A stretch of DNA of 34,489 bases from Myxococcales bacterium (GTDB taxonomy: Bacteria > Myxococcota > B64-G9): assembly GCA_027031935.1 (NCBI GenBank), contig JALVPF010000318.1, forward strand, positions 1 through 34,489, given 5' to 3'. Numbering within the stretch: position 1 is the stretch's first letter; each line of letters begins with the position of its first letter. Below are positions 8,320-18,199 of this stretch, in pieces. The notes beneath the pieces were generated by a model. It made no database searches. It saw only the letters and a list, made by a program, of their open reading frames with translations, and was not told the DNA's origin. Both the position numbers and the translations under genes were made by a program.

Positions 8320-10290
8320 TCAGGAGAAGTCGAGTTCTTCCACTGCTTTTTCTATGGTGTCTTGCAACGTTTCGATTTGTTCGGAGATGGAATCCACTTC
8401 TTTTCTCAATTTCTCCAGTTGTTCTTCTTCTATGCCCAGTTTTGTAACATATTTTTGCCGTAGCTTTGCTTCTTCACTGGATGTCCCTAAGGCCTTCAAA
8501 TTTTCACGCAGTCGCGCCTGGCCATCTTCCACACGCTGGATTTTTTCTTCCAGTTTGTCCCTCTTTTCTGACAGACGAGAGATGGACTCGGCCATTTCTG
8601 CAATTGATTCCAGTTGATCTTTAATGCTGTCGGCAATGAGACCCTGTTTTGCCAAGGATTCTATCTCGTAAAAGGAAATACCAGGTATGTGAACAGACTC
8701 TGTTTCGTGGGCAATCTCCGTGACCTCAAGGTCTATTTTTTCATGGGCTGAGACCTGTATCTTGAATCTCCAGAAGTTGTCCGTTATCTCTTCCGGTTCC
8801 ATTGTGTCCAGGCGCGAGTCATAGGTGAATCTGTGGTCCACGTATGTTGTCATGGCCCTGTCCAGACCAGAATGAAAATGGTAGGTGGTCTTGAGAAGAT
8901 TGCGGTAGTGTTTATAGATGTACTGGGAGTGCTTGCTTACCCGGGTGTAATTTTCCCTATGGGTGATCCTGTCTTTTGATACCTTGATTCCCAACTCCAC
9001 GGAGTAAGGTGTAATACGTTTTTCATCTTTGCGCATGGTGTCGAGCATGGCCTCTCCGACGTACGAGTCACCCTCGAACACTGTCACTGGGCCGCCTTCC
9101 AGGGTAAGACCAGTGGTGTTCTTTATCCTGAAGGCAGTCATGGGATTTTTTTCTCTGACTTCCTCGTTGTAGATAGCGACCCTTTCCACGTCCGTGTCCT
9201 TTTGCAGTATTGGGACGAGAGCCGATCGTCCTGATGCCACGTCCACCGGGTGGGTAATCTCGTAGGCGAACAGGTCACCCACTTCCTGGGTCCTGGTGTG
9301 GACCTGGGTTGACTTTCGGGCCAGCTTGGCCATGGGAGCAGGAGGAGGCGCTGCCGCTGCCGGTGCCATTCTCTTGGCCCTTGCTGCGGATCTCATGGGC
9401 ATTTGCTCTGCCATCTCCTCGGGGTACTGCTCTCCCATCATGTCCATGGAGTCCAGGCTTGCCTCAAGCACCGGTGGCGCAACCGCAGCTTCTTCTTCTA
9501 CTTCTATCACTGGGCGCTGCCGGTATCTTGGAGTGTAGAGATCGTGGATGAAGGAAATTGGAAGACCCGCCACGAGAGAAAGAGAGACTTGCTTCCAATC
9601 GTCTTCGGTGGTGTTGTCCACGAGGGCCCAACCCTGCAGCAGGGCCTTGTCTTCGGGAGAGCCCGGCAGAACGATACGGTATGAAGTCTTCCACACAGGG
9701 GCCTCAATAACATAGGAGATACTCACTTTTCGCATGCCGTCACCAACGGCTTGTATGCTCAAGCGTTTTCTGTCTTTGCGCAGACCCGAGAACAAAATGT
9801 CCAGCAGTGTGCGAAGGTCTTTCTTGATGGTGTCGTCTTCAAAGGTCAACTCGGAGATTTCCAAAAGGGGTATGCGGACGAGCTTAGCGTCATCGGACAG
9901 TATGGCGAGATGGGGCTCTGTGAGCATGCCGTTGGCCCCTGTGCGCTTGACCTCCTCTATGCCAACGATGGAGCCGGAGATGGAAGAGGAGCCCTGGGCA
10001 ACAGATACAGTTGCACCTTTGAGTTGGTCGAGGAAAGCTGAGATGGCGCTCTTGGGTGGAATTTCCATGCTGAGTTCTGCCAGCCTGCGATCCAGGGGCT
10101 CTTCGCTGTCGTAGGAAAGTGCCGCAAATGATCCTCCCCCGTAGTCCAGGGCAGTCAGGCTCTTGAGCACGTCGTTCATCTGTGCAGCCTTGAATCCAAG
10201 TTCGATCATGTCTCTTCCGTCTACCATTCCTGTTCTCTGAAAATATCCAACCCCGTGTTTGAACAGCACGACTCTTGTAATGGGAAGCAT
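8320..10290 (-). CDS. DUF4139-like protein with C-terminal coiled coil
   Basis: 656 aa. MLPITRVVLFKHGVGYFQRTG start, ISYVIEAPVWKTSYRIVLP core motif (typical of DUF4139 proteins), Met/Ala/Pro-rich central linker, Glu/Lys-rich heptad C-terminus. Confidence 0.6.
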   Translation of the reverse strand: MLPITRVVLFKHGVGYFQRTGMVDGRDMIELGFKAAQMNDVLKSLTALDYGGGSFAALSYDSEEPLDRRLAELSMEIPPKSAISAFLDQLKGATVSVAQGSSSISGSIVGIEEVKRTGANGMLTEPHLAILSDDAKLVRIPLLEISELTFEDDTIKKDLRTLLDILFSGLRKDRKRLSIQAVGDGMRKVSISYVIEAPVWKTSYRIVLPGSPEDKALLQGWALVDNTTEDDWKQVSLSLVAGLPISFIHDLYTPRYRQRPVIEVEEEAAVAPPVLEASLDSMDMMGEQYPEEMAEQMPMRSAARAKRMAPAAAAPPPAPMAKLARKSTQVHTRTQEVGDLFAYEITHPVDVASGRSALVPILQKDTDVERVAIYNEEVREKNPMTAFRIKNTTGLTLEGGPVTVFEGDSYVGEAMLDTMRKDEKRITPYSVELGIKVSKDRITHRENYTRVSKHSQYIYKHYRNLLKTTYHFHSGLDRAMTTYVDHRFTYDSRLDTMEPEEITDNFWRFKIQVSAHEKIDLEVTEIAHETESVHIPGISFYEIESLAKQGLIADSIKDQLESIAEMAESISRLSEKRDKLEEKIQRVEDGQARLRENLKALGTSSEEAKLRQKYVTKLGIEEEQLEKLRKEVDSISEQIETLQDTIEKAVEELDFS

Positions 10291-10365
10291 GATTTTCTCC
10301 CTCTTGTGTGAAGTTGACGGGTGAATAAGTACGAATTAATACCTTTTACCGGTACTTGCGTCAAA

Positions 10366-11031
10366 TCATGTGTACTGGCGCAAGGTTCCATCGACAATTT
10401 CAATGCATTGGGCATCAAGCCTTTGTGCTAGGGTGCGAATGTGGGTTGCCATCATTACGCTCGTGCCACCTTGTACCAGTTGTCCGATGGCCGCAAGGAC
10501 CCTGTCCCTTGCAGAATCATCCAGACTGGCGGTGACTTCATCCAGCAACAGGGCCTTGGGGCGCAGGGCGATGGCGCGAGCCAGGGCCACCAGCTTTCTT
10601 TCGCCCCCTGATAATTCCTGGGCGTTTCTTTTTTCCAGGTCAGCTATTGCCAGCATGGAGATGGCCTCTGCTACCCTCTCATTCCTTTCGTTTTTGGCAA
10701 CTCCATGCAGCTTGAGACCGTGGATGATGTTGGAGCGGGCATCTGTCCCGAACAGATACGGATCCTGCAGTACTATGGCAAGCTGTCGTCGACTGGCCCG
10801 CGAAGCAGGGGCTCGTCCCTTGTGAAACGGTCTGCCGAACATGGAGATTTCGCCGGCTGCCAAGTCCATGAGCCCTGCTGTGGCAAGCAGCAAAGTGCTT
10901 TTGCCTGCACCGTTGTCTCCCAGCACCACCGTGACCTGATTTGGAGGAACGACAAGAGATGGGATTTGCAGCACCTTTTTGCCCCCCCTTTTGACCTCCA
11001 CGTCGTGGGCCTGGATGAACGGGGCAGTCAT
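10366..11031 (-). CDS. tupC: ABC transporter ATP-binding protein, tungstate-type
   Basis: GDNGAGKSTLLLATAGL, ELSGGERKLVALARAIALRPKALLLDEVTASLD. Overlaps tupB stop/start. Confidence 0.8.
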   Translation of the reverse strand: MTAPFIQAHDVEVKRGGKKVLQIPSLVVPPNQVTVVLGDNGAGKSTLLLATAGLMDLAAGEISMFGRPFHKGRAPASRASRRQLAIVLQDPYLFGTDARSNIIHGLKLHGVAKNERNERVAEAISMLAIADLEKRNAQELSGGERKLVALARAIALRPKALLLDEVTASLDDSARDRVLAAIGQLVQGGTSVMMATHIRTLAQRLDAQCIEIVDGTLRQYT

Positions 11032-11723
11032 GATAGGCTGTTCCTTCGAAAGTTCCAGGTTCCCACCAGAAGGTTTAGTCCCAGGGCAACCACCAGGAGC
11101 ACTATCCCCAGAGCGACTCCCAGGGCAAACTCTCCCTTGCCCGTCTCGAAGGCTATTCCAGTGGTGATGGTTCTTGTCTGGCCGCGTATGTTTCCTCCCA
11201 CCATCATGGAGATTCCTACCTCTGAAAAGACTCTTCCGAATCCCGCTGCGATGGCGGCTGCAAGTGCTGAACGGTTTTCCGATGCAACGCTTAGAGCTGC
11301 GCGCATTCTGCTGCCTCCCAATCCCAGAACAGTCTGAACTATACGAGGATCAGAGCGCTCTACTGCAGCGGAACAAAAGCCCACCATTATGGGAAAGGCC
11401 AAGAGAACCTGGCCGATTATCATGGCGCCTTGCGTGTAGAGAAGATCCAGCTCACCAAGGGGACCCCGCCTGCTTAGCAGGGCGTATATCAGCAGGCCGA
11501 TTAGAACCGTCGGTATGGCCATCATGGTATTGGTGAACGTGACGAGATAGCGCCTGAAGCGAAAGCGGCCAAGTCCAAGAAAAAGCCCTGCGGGCATGGC
11601 CAACACGGCTGCGATGGCAGTGGAGACCAGCGATACGAATACTGACACCTTTATGGGACTCCATACGCCGGGGTCCATGCTAAACAGCATGGAAAATGCG
11701 TCGCTGAATCCTTCGCTGATCAT
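11028..11723 (-). CDS. tupB: ABC transporter permease, tungstate-type
   Basis: SEVGISMMVGGNIRGQTRTITTGIAFETGKGEFALGVALGIVLL matches the TupB permease pattern. Confidence 0.85.
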   Translation of the reverse strand: MISEGFSDAFSMLFSMDPGVWSPIKVSVFVSLVSTAIAAVLAMPAGLFLGLGRFRFRRYLVTFTNTMMAIPTVLIGLLIYALLSRRGPLGELDLLYTQGAMIIGQVLLAFPIMVGFCSAAVERSDPRIVQTVLGLGGSRMRAALSVASENRSALAAAIAAGFGRVFSEVGISMMVGGNIRGQTRTITTGIAFETGKGEFALGVALGIVLLVVALGLNLLVGTWNFRRNSLS

Positions 11724-12574
11724 TGTGCCTTGAATACGTCAGGGTAAAAGAGAGGTTCTTTGGATCCCTTGCGGTATTGCCCGATGAGTTTCTGACATTC
11801 AGGTGAGGTGAGCCATGCACCGAAGGCCATGGCCTCTACAAATCGTGTTTCTGTATGGCGGGCCGGGTTGACCGCCATGAAACTATAGGGGTTGTGAAGA
11901 AGGGGGTCGCCCTGGACCATGATTTTCAACTCCACATCCTTGGCTGCGGTGATATATGTGGCCTTGTCCAGCAGGGAGTATGCTCGTTTCTCATTTGCCG
12001 TGTTGAGATTCAACCTCTGTCCCTGGCCTGACTCCATGTACCAGTCACCTGACGGTGAAAGACCAGCAGCTTTCCAGAAGCGAAGCTCTGCCTTGTGAGT
12101 CCCAGACTGGTCTCCCCTTGAGAGGAATTTCGATTGCTTGGTGTAGATGGCCTTGAGCGCGCTGACGATATCCCTGCCCTTGGTCCCGGCAGGGTCTGAG
12201 GGCGGCCCCACCAAAACGAAGTCATTGTGCATGACGTTCATGTGCATGACTCCGAACCCTGCGTCCATGAAGGCCTTTTCAGCTACGTGATCGTGGACGA
12301 AGACCGCGTCCACGTCACCATTTTCAGCCAGCTTCAACGCATGGCCTGTTCCCACGGCCAGGACTTTCACCTTTATGCCCGTGCGTTTTTCAAACGGTGG
12401 CAGAATGTAGTCGAGCAATCCCGTGTTTTGGACCGAGGTGGTCGATGACAATTTCAGTGTTCGACCCTGGCATGGACACAGAGCTTTTTTTTCAGCGCAG
12501 CCTGCAAGACTGTATAAGACCAACAAGAAGGCCAAAAAAGGGGACGGAGGTATTGTTTTTAAAAATTTTTTCAT
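11720..12574 (-). CDS. tupA: Tungstate-binding lipoprotein
   Basis: Lipobox SLAGC; STTSVQNTGLLDYILPPFEKRTGIKVKVLAVGTGHALKLAENGDVDAVFVHD...NDFVLVGP typical of TupA. Confidence 0.87.
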   Translation of the reverse strand: MKKFLKTIPPSPFLAFLLVLYSLAGCAEKKALCPCQGRTLKLSSTTSVQNTGLLDYILPPFEKRTGIKVKVLAVGTGHALKLAENGDVDAVFVHDHVAEKAFMDAGFGVMHMNVMHNDFVLVGPPSDPAGTKGRDIVSALKAIYTKQSKFLSRGDQSGTHKAELRFWKAAGLSPSGDWYMESGQGQRLNLNTANEKRAYSLLDKATYITAAKDVELKIMVQGDPLLHNPYSFMAVNPARHTETRFVEAMAFGAWLTSPECQKLIGQYRKGSKEPLFYPDVFKAQ

Positions 12575-12642
12575 GGTGAACAGTGAAATAATTCATTTTA
12601 TCGGGAATATGCAAGGAAAAAATAACCAAAAATGACAAAAAA

Positions 12643-13428
12643 TTACTTCCCCTTGTGTATATCCAGGGCCATGAGGGCAGCACCCAGGGCGCCTATGATT
12701 TGCGGTTCTTCTGGAAGTTCCACGGCTTGGCCCAGGGCTTCTGCAAGAAAGGCCCGTATGGCCGGAGAGCGGGCAACCCCTCCTGAGAGCATGAAGGGTT
12801 TTGGTGGATGTAGCGAATGCGCCATGGCCGCCACTCGTAACACCAGAGATCTTGCAAGGCCTCTGACTATGTGATCCACGGGTTTGCCCTTGGCCAGCAG
12901 GCCGACTATCTCCGACTCTGCAAACACCGCACATGTGGAAGTGATTTTTACTTCTGATGCTGCTTCCAGGGCGGTTTTACCCATGAGTTCGATGGGAATT
13001 TTCAATCTGTTTGCAGAGACCTCCAGAAATCTTCCGGTGCCGGCCGCGCATTTGTCGTTCATCGTGAAATTGAGCACTGCGCCTGTGTCGCTAATGACGA
13101 TGACCTTCGAGTCCTGCCCTCCTATGTCGATGAGTGTGCCCCCATGGCCCATCTCGTGAAAGATCCCCTTTGCATGGCAGCTTATCTCGGTCACAGCGCG
13201 GGTCGAGCGTTTTGCGAGTTTCCGTCCATATCCAGTGGCAACTATAGACACACGGTGGTATTCGCCTCCGGTGATCCCATCCAGTAAGCGTCCGGCCTGT
13301 TTTTCGGTATAAGGATCTGTGTCCTCTATGATTTTTTGAAGGACTTTTCCCTCTTCGTCCAGGGCAATCACCTTGGTAAAGGCAGAGCCAAGGTCTATTC
13401 CTACAGCGACAGGTAATTTGTTGCTCAT
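12643..13428 (-). CDS. BadF/BadG/BcrA/BcrD/HgdC-type ATPase (2-hydroxyacyl-CoA dehydratase activator)
   Basis: GIDLGSAFTKVIALD, ATGYGRKLAKRS, EISCHAKGIFHE, LIDIGGQDSKVI, NDKCAAGTGRFLEVSANRL. Confidence 0.93.
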   Translation of the reverse strand: MSNKLPVAVGIDLGSAFTKVIALDEEGKVLQKIIEDTDPYTEKQAGRLLDGITGGEYHRVSIVATGYGRKLAKRSTRAVTEISCHAKGIFHEMGHGGTLIDIGGQDSKVIVISDTGAVLNFTMNDKCAAGTGRFLEVSANRLKIPIELMGKTALEAASEVKITSTCAVFAESEIVGLLAKGKPVDHIVRGLARSLVLRVAAMAHSLHPPKPFMLSGGVARSPAIRAFLAEALGQAVELPEEPQIIGALGAALMALDIHKGK

Positions 13429-14750
13429 ACGCCAAGTACCTCGAAAAATGCCTGTAGCCTGTTCTCGCTCTGCTCCCAGGATAGAACTCTGGAATCGTTG
13501 TGGTCAGCCTCCAGCAGCAGTGCAGGTATTCCCAGTTGTTTCAAAAGAATGCTCTGTTGATCCATCTGACCGATGGAATAAGGTTTGCAGGACCGATCGG
13601 AATGCAGAAGCACCCCGTCAACCTCGTAATCTTCAATCATGGTCTTCATGGTTTGAAGTTTCTGTCCGGTGCCGCGATTGAGGATAGGGTGTATGTAACA
13701 CTTGGCCATGGACTCGATGGGGTGATGTGGATCTATCAGGTCGGCGAGTTCTCCCCATGCGTTGGTGTAGGTCGAGGCGACCAGCGCCACTCCCCTTGAA
13801 GCCAAGAGGTTCCCAAACTTGCGAACAACGAACCATATGGGGAGATTGTCCCACAAGACCCGTTTTTTCTCTTCCTTCAGTGCACCTGTTCCATTTTTGA
13901 TTCTGGCTTCCAGTTCTGCAAGTAAAGCTCTGTAATAATCAACAGTTGCCTGATCTCCTCGCATCTCCACTATGGGTGCCATGTGGATGAACTCGTCAAA
14001 AGCCAAAAAGGGTGCTGGCCTGGCTCGTCCTGTGTGCATGATTCTGTTCCAAAGGTCCACGGCATCGTGGCTCAATTCGGTCACATGCCTCAAGCGCTTT
14101 GGTTCCATGGATACGCCGGCAACTTTTTCCGCAGTCTCGATGGCGTATTGTATCTGCTTCTCCACAAAATCAAGGGCATGTTCAGGAGCTTTGGAGTACA
14201 GAAAAGGTGTATCGATGAGAATGAGAGGAACCTTGAATTGCTGTGCCAGCACCTGGTACCAGTACAGCACCGTCTGGCAGATGTTGGTACAGCATACCAG
14301 CAGGTCGGGCTTTGGAAGTTTTCCCACAGGTGTCTTGCCGGAAAGAATGGTTCCTATGTCTGTCCTGGCATAAGAACATATGTCCCGTGACCAGCCTGCA
14401 TGTTCGGCAACCTTGCATTTTTCATCTCCGACCCTGCGGATTCCGCAAACCGCACCGTGGTTTTCCGGATAGATGAGGTAATAGCCCAAGGCCTTCAAAA
14501 ATTCTATGGGCGCTCCAGATGTTACCCATGCGACTTTTTGAGTGCCGGTAATCCAGCGTCCTTTCAGGTAGTGGCGGCTGATGAGTTCCTTCAGCCATGC
14601 GGAGGTAACTGGAGGAGGATTCAGGTGTTCGTGATGCCACCATCCCTGCCTGTTCATGGTCATCTGGGCTTTGATGCGCTGGATGCGCAGTGCACCATGA
14701 CCCAAAAGGCTTACGTTCAGATGATACATCAGGGAATCGCGCAGGCTCAT
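13425..14750 (-). CDS. 2-hydroxyacyl-CoA dehydratase / benzoyl-CoA reductase-family subunit
   Basis: KVAWVTSGAPIEFLKALGYYLIYPENHGAVCG, CSYARTDIG, LPKPDLLVCCTNICQTVLYWYQVLA, DGVLLHSDRSCKPYSIGQ. Confidence 0.9.
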   Translation of the reverse strand: MSLRDSLMYHLNVSLLGHGALRIQRIKAQMTMNRQGWWHHEHLNPPPVTSAWLKELISRHYLKGRWITGTQKVAWVTSGAPIEFLKALGYYLIYPENHGAVCGIRRVGDEKCKVAEHAGWSRDICSYARTDIGTILSGKTPVGKLPKPDLLVCCTNICQTVLYWYQVLAQQFKVPLILIDTPFLYSKAPEHALDFVEKQIQYAIETAEKVAGVSMEPKRLRHVTELSHDAVDLWNRIMHTGRARPAPFLAFDEFIHMAPIVEMRGDQATVDYYRALLAELEARIKNGTGALKEEKKRVLWDNLPIWFVVRKFGNLLASRGVALVASTYTNAWGELADLIDPHHPIESMAKCYIHPILNRGTGQKLQTMKTMIEDYEVDGVLLHSDRSCKPYSIGQMDQQSILLKQLGIPALLLEADHNDSRVLSWEQSENRLQAFFEVLGV

Positions 14751-15841
14751 GTCAATGACTCCGCAAAAGCCTCCAGCCTGGTCTGAACCTGCGCTGAAGC
14801 TGGCTCCGAGATATCCACTTCGAGCAATAGAGTTCGTATTCCCGCCAATTCGAGACCTCGGGACAACTGAGGCAAATAGAAAAGTTCAGGTTCGCAGAAC
14901 TTCACGGACCAGAACACAACACCTTGCGCCTGTTTATTTCTGGTCAGGTCCAGAAGATGGGCAAGTCTCGCCTCTACGCTGCTGCCCAAGGCCGAGTCTG
15001 GAGGTGCGCCCAGAATGGACCTGGCCATCCTCACGTAGGGATCTGCATCATCTGTCTCTGGATAGATTCTTCTTCCTATGCAGGCGGTGTCATCCCATAC
15101 GACGGTCAATCCAGCATCATCCATCACGGATAGAAGTTCGGCTGGTTCCGGGACAAGTCCACTTATGACAAGTTTGTGCGAACAATCGGTCCTGTTGTCC
15201 TGCTGCATGGATTCGAGTGTGTCCCTTGCGAGCTTTTCGAATTTTTCAGCTGCAACATATTGCCTGGTGCGCATGAGTTCATAGAACTGCCGGTTGGACA
15301 TGGGAATCCTGATCCTGTTGTTCAACACGGCTTCCATGGCCGAATCAGCCTTCTGTTCGTTGTCGATGAAGGAATGGAGCATTTTTTCCGAAGGCCTTTT
15401 GCCTGTGATCTTCGCAAGGCTCTTGTCCAGTGCCATAAGTTCCCGCGCAAAAAATTCCACGTCCATCTCACGTCGTCCGCGCGGCACGTATAGCGTGAGC
15501 ACCGGTGTTTTTGGCTGAATGAAATCAAGAAACACAGAACCAAGGCCCTGGAGCGAATCGCACGAATGGGGCACGATTATGGCCCTGGCCTTTTCCAGTC
15601 CTCCATCGAGGGCAAAGGAAAGTCCACATCGTACCACAGAGCAGGTGTAGGCCTGCAAATGAGCGTCTGCAGACGTGGTGCTGTATTGGGAAGGTCCCCA
15701 GAGTTCCACCGGCATCAGGTCGTGAGCCCGCAGCAGAGCCCTGTGATAATGAATGGGATACACTGCGACGAAATCCTGGCCGGAGCTTTGATAATCACTT
15801 AGCACTTCTTTTCTGGAAGGTATGTTCAATGGGTCCGACAT
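14747..15841 (-). CDS. 2-hydroxyacyl-CoA dehydratase / benzoyl-CoA reductase-family subunit (second)
   Basis: TCSVVRCGLSFALDG, IIVPHSCDSLQGLGSVF, WDDTACIGRRIYPE, GVVFWSVKFCEPELFYLPQL. ATGA overlap with the next gene. Confidence 0.88.
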   Translation of the reverse strand: MSDPLNIPSRKEVLSDYQSSGQDFVAVYPIHYHRALLRAHDLMPVELWGPSQYSTTSADAHLQAYTCSVVRCGLSFALDGGLEKARAIIVPHSCDSLQGLGSVFLDFIQPKTPVLTLYVPRGRREMDVEFFARELMALDKSLAKITGKRPSEKMLHSFIDNEQKADSAMEAVLNNRIRIPMSNRQFYELMRTRQYVAAEKFEKLARDTLESMQQDNRTDCSHKLVISGLVPEPAELLSVMDDAGLTVVWDDTACIGRRIYPETDDADPYVRMARSILGAPPDSALGSSVEARLAHLLDLTRNKQAQGVVFWSVKFCEPELFYLPQLSRGLELAGIRTLLLEVDISEPASAQVQTRLEAFAESLT

Positions 15842-15939
15842 GGGGACTAACTTACGGGAATTGGGTTACCTTGGTCAATAACTGAGCGCAAATACCATGT
15901 TACTGGAAGAAAGAGCACGAATCATGTTAGACATGGTCC

Positions 15940-18162
15940 ATGAAACCAGCAACCAGCCTGATAAATGGTCTGAAGCCGTTTTTTTTACTGGACCTGATCT
16001 TTGTCTTTTTCTCTGCCTGCTCTGGTACGCCTGGCCAGGAAACTGATGGAGGGACAGACGGAGCGGATCAATGGAAGGCTTCGGTGTATTACGAAGACGA
16101 AGCCTATGTGCAGGAGCGTTCCACCGAACTTGGCGCCCTGGAGGATGTCACGTCTTTGGCTGTAGATCACCAGGGGCTTGTCCATGCCGCAGGTTCATTT
16201 GGAATCGTCGTATGGGATGGCCAGGCCTGGATCCAGGTAGAGTCAAAGATCGAAGGAAGGGTTTTTCATGTGGCCTTCGACGATGATGGAACGATGGGAG
16301 TGGCAGCGGAGGGTGGGGTCTCGGTGGGAGATGAAATCATCGCTTTACCGGCAGGGCTCGAGGCTAGGTACGTCTCGTCCAGGGCAGCAGGAGGCTGGTG
16401 GATTGCTGGTCAAGGTTTTGGTGCCTGGTGGGATGCCGGGGAACATGTCTTACATACATTGGATGAATTGGCCGGCAAGGATGTGCGTTGTATCGTGGAC
16501 CTTGGGATGGACAGCTGGCTTGCTGCCACATCCCATGGCGTGGTGGGTAAGAACTCGACCTGGACGGCCTCTGATGGTCTTGGCTCTGATGATGTCCGCA
16601 CTTTGCTCGTAAGCCATGACGGCACCGTATGGGCCGGCACCTCAGAATCGATGGCGAAGCTGCCACCTGGAGAGGACAAATGGATTGCCTTTACCGGGCT
16701 TGAGGGCCTGCATCATGGAGATATCCTGAATTTGAGCTTGACCGGATCCGGGGACATTCTGACGAGCACTTCTTCCGGTGCTTCGGTATACGCGCCTGAC
16801 GGCAGCCGTCGTTATTACCTCGGAAGAAAATGGCTGCCGTCCAACGAGGTCAGGGATATGCTGCGCCTTTCGGACGGCGCGCTCGTGTTTGCTACATCTT
16901 CCGGTGTAAGCAGGATAGATCCTGTCTCCATGACCCTCGAGGACAGGGCAGGCGTTTATGATCAAATAGTGCAGGAGCGCCACGTGAGATTGCCCGGCTT
17001 TACCTCCACCCAATGCCCTCTGTCCGTGCCAGGTGATGTCAGCAGTTATTATCAGATTGACGATGACAATGATGGTCAGTGGACGGAAATGTACCTCGCA
17101 TCACAGTGCTTTCGCTATGCGGTAACCGGCTCTGTAGAAGCCCGCAAGAATGCCCGAACTGCTGCATACGCCATGATCGAACTACTCAAGGTGCCTGGCA
17201 TGGGCGGATTTTTTGCACGTTCCATTGTTCCTCCTGAAGAATGTGAAGCAAAGCAGGCGGCAGGTGCAGGGGAGTGGCATCTTAGTCCTGACGGAAAATG
17301 GTGCTGGAAAGGAGACACCTCTTCCGACGAGTTCGTAGGGCATGTCTTCGGGCTGTCTTTGTTCTACGACCTGGTGGCAGACGAGCAGGAGAAGGCGGAC
17401 ACGGCGCAGGCCTTTGGCGAAATGCTTGGCTATATAGTGGATAACGGATTCACCATGCCGGACGTGGATGGAAAGCCCACCACCCACGGGCATTTCGATC
17501 CGGAGTGGATGGAGACAGACCTCAGCGCCATGTTTGGGGACGCGGGTTTGAATTCAGCCATGATCCTCGGTGGGCTGAAGGCAGCTTATCACATGACCCA
17601 CGAGCAGCGTTTCATGGACGCTTTTCATGAGCTGGCCAATGAGCATAACTACAAGGATTACGTAAGCCGCATCGAAGAAATCAACACTGCCTGGCATACC
17701 AATCACGATTCGGAGGAGATGAGTTTTTTGGCCATGTTCACTCTTATAAGATACGAAGAAGACCCGGAGTTACTCAAGCTCTGGCTGAAAGGGGCGCAAT
17801 ATCTTTGGGAGGTGCAGAGGCCGGAGAGAAACCCTGAGTTCAACTTCATGTACGCTGCCATGGCAAAGACCGATGAATACGATCTGAATGAGGCTATTAC
17901 AACCCTGCAGAAGGTCCCCTTTGATCTGGTCATCTGGGGGGTGGACAACTCCCATCGACTGGACCTGGACATAGATCCATACCCCGATCGTGCAGGAAAC
18001 CTGCAAAACAAGTTCGTGCTTCCCTATGACGAACGTGAGGTCATGCGCTGGTCTGAAAATCCCTACAGGCTGATCCAACCGGGCGAGGGCAAATCCGAGT
18101 CTGCGGGTACCTTCTGGTTGCTTCCATACTGGATGGGACGTTACTACGGTATAATAAGGTGA
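15940..18162 (+). CDS. Putative lipoprotein: propeller-like repeats plus C-terminal helical-barrel-like domain
   Basis: 740 aa. Signal with FFSACSG lipobox-like site; repeated S/LLVSHDGTVWAGTS-type strands; C-terminal half with DDDNDGQWTE acidic motif and helix-rich sequence. Confidence 0.65.
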   Translation: MKPATSLINGLKPFFLLDLIFVFFSACSGTPGQETDGGTDGADQWKASVYYEDEAYVQERSTELGALEDVTSLAVDHQGLVHAAGSFGIVVWDGQAWIQVESKIEGRVFHVAFDDDGTMGVAAEGGVSVGDEIIALPAGLEARYVSSRAAGGWWIAGQGFGAWWDAGEHVLHTLDELAGKDVRCIVDLGMDSWLAATSHGVVGKNSTWTASDGLGSDDVRTLLVSHDGTVWAGTSESMAKLPPGEDKWIAFTGLEGLHHGDILNLSLTGSGDILTSTSSGASVYAPDGSRRYYLGRKWLPSNEVRDMLRLSDGALVFATSSGVSRIDPVSMTLEDRAGVYDQIVQERHVRLPGFTSTQCPLSVPGDVSSYYQIDDDNDGQWTEMYLASQCFRYAVTGSVEARKNARTAAYAMIELLKVPGMGGFFARSIVPPEECEAKQAAGAGEWHLSPDGKWCWKGDTSSDEFVGHVFGLSLFYDLVADEQEKADTAQAFGEMLGYIVDNGFTMPDVDGKPTTHGHFDPEWMETDLSAMFGDAGLNSAMILGGLKAAYHMTHEQRFMDAFHELANEHNYKDYVSRIEEINTAWHTNHDSEEMSFLAMFTLIRYEEDPELLKLWLKGAQYLWEVQRPERNPEFNFMYAAMAKTDEYDLNEAITTLQKVPFDLVIWGVDNSHRLDLDIDPYPDRAGNLQNKFVLPYDEREVMRWSENPYRLIQPGEGKSESAGTFWLLPYWMGRYYGIIR

Positions 18163-18171
18163 TTCCCTGAA

Positions 18172-18196
18172 GCCCTGATTTCCCACCTCGCTTGCG
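18172..18196 (+). repeat. 25-bp noncoding repeat, copy 1
   Basis: gccctgatttcccacctcgcttgcg, identical to 32760-32784. Confidence 0.85.
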
Positions 18197-18199
18197 ATC

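Noticed and set aside
12575-12642. Possible molybdenum/tungsten cofactor riboswitch upstream of tupA
   Set aside because: The 68-bp gap is AT-rich and too short; no convincing conserved structure could be seen by eye.
15842-15939. Sigma54 promoter in the divergent region (ttggtcaataactgagc)
   Set aside because: GG to GC spacing is 11 rather than 10 and the surrounding consensus is poor.
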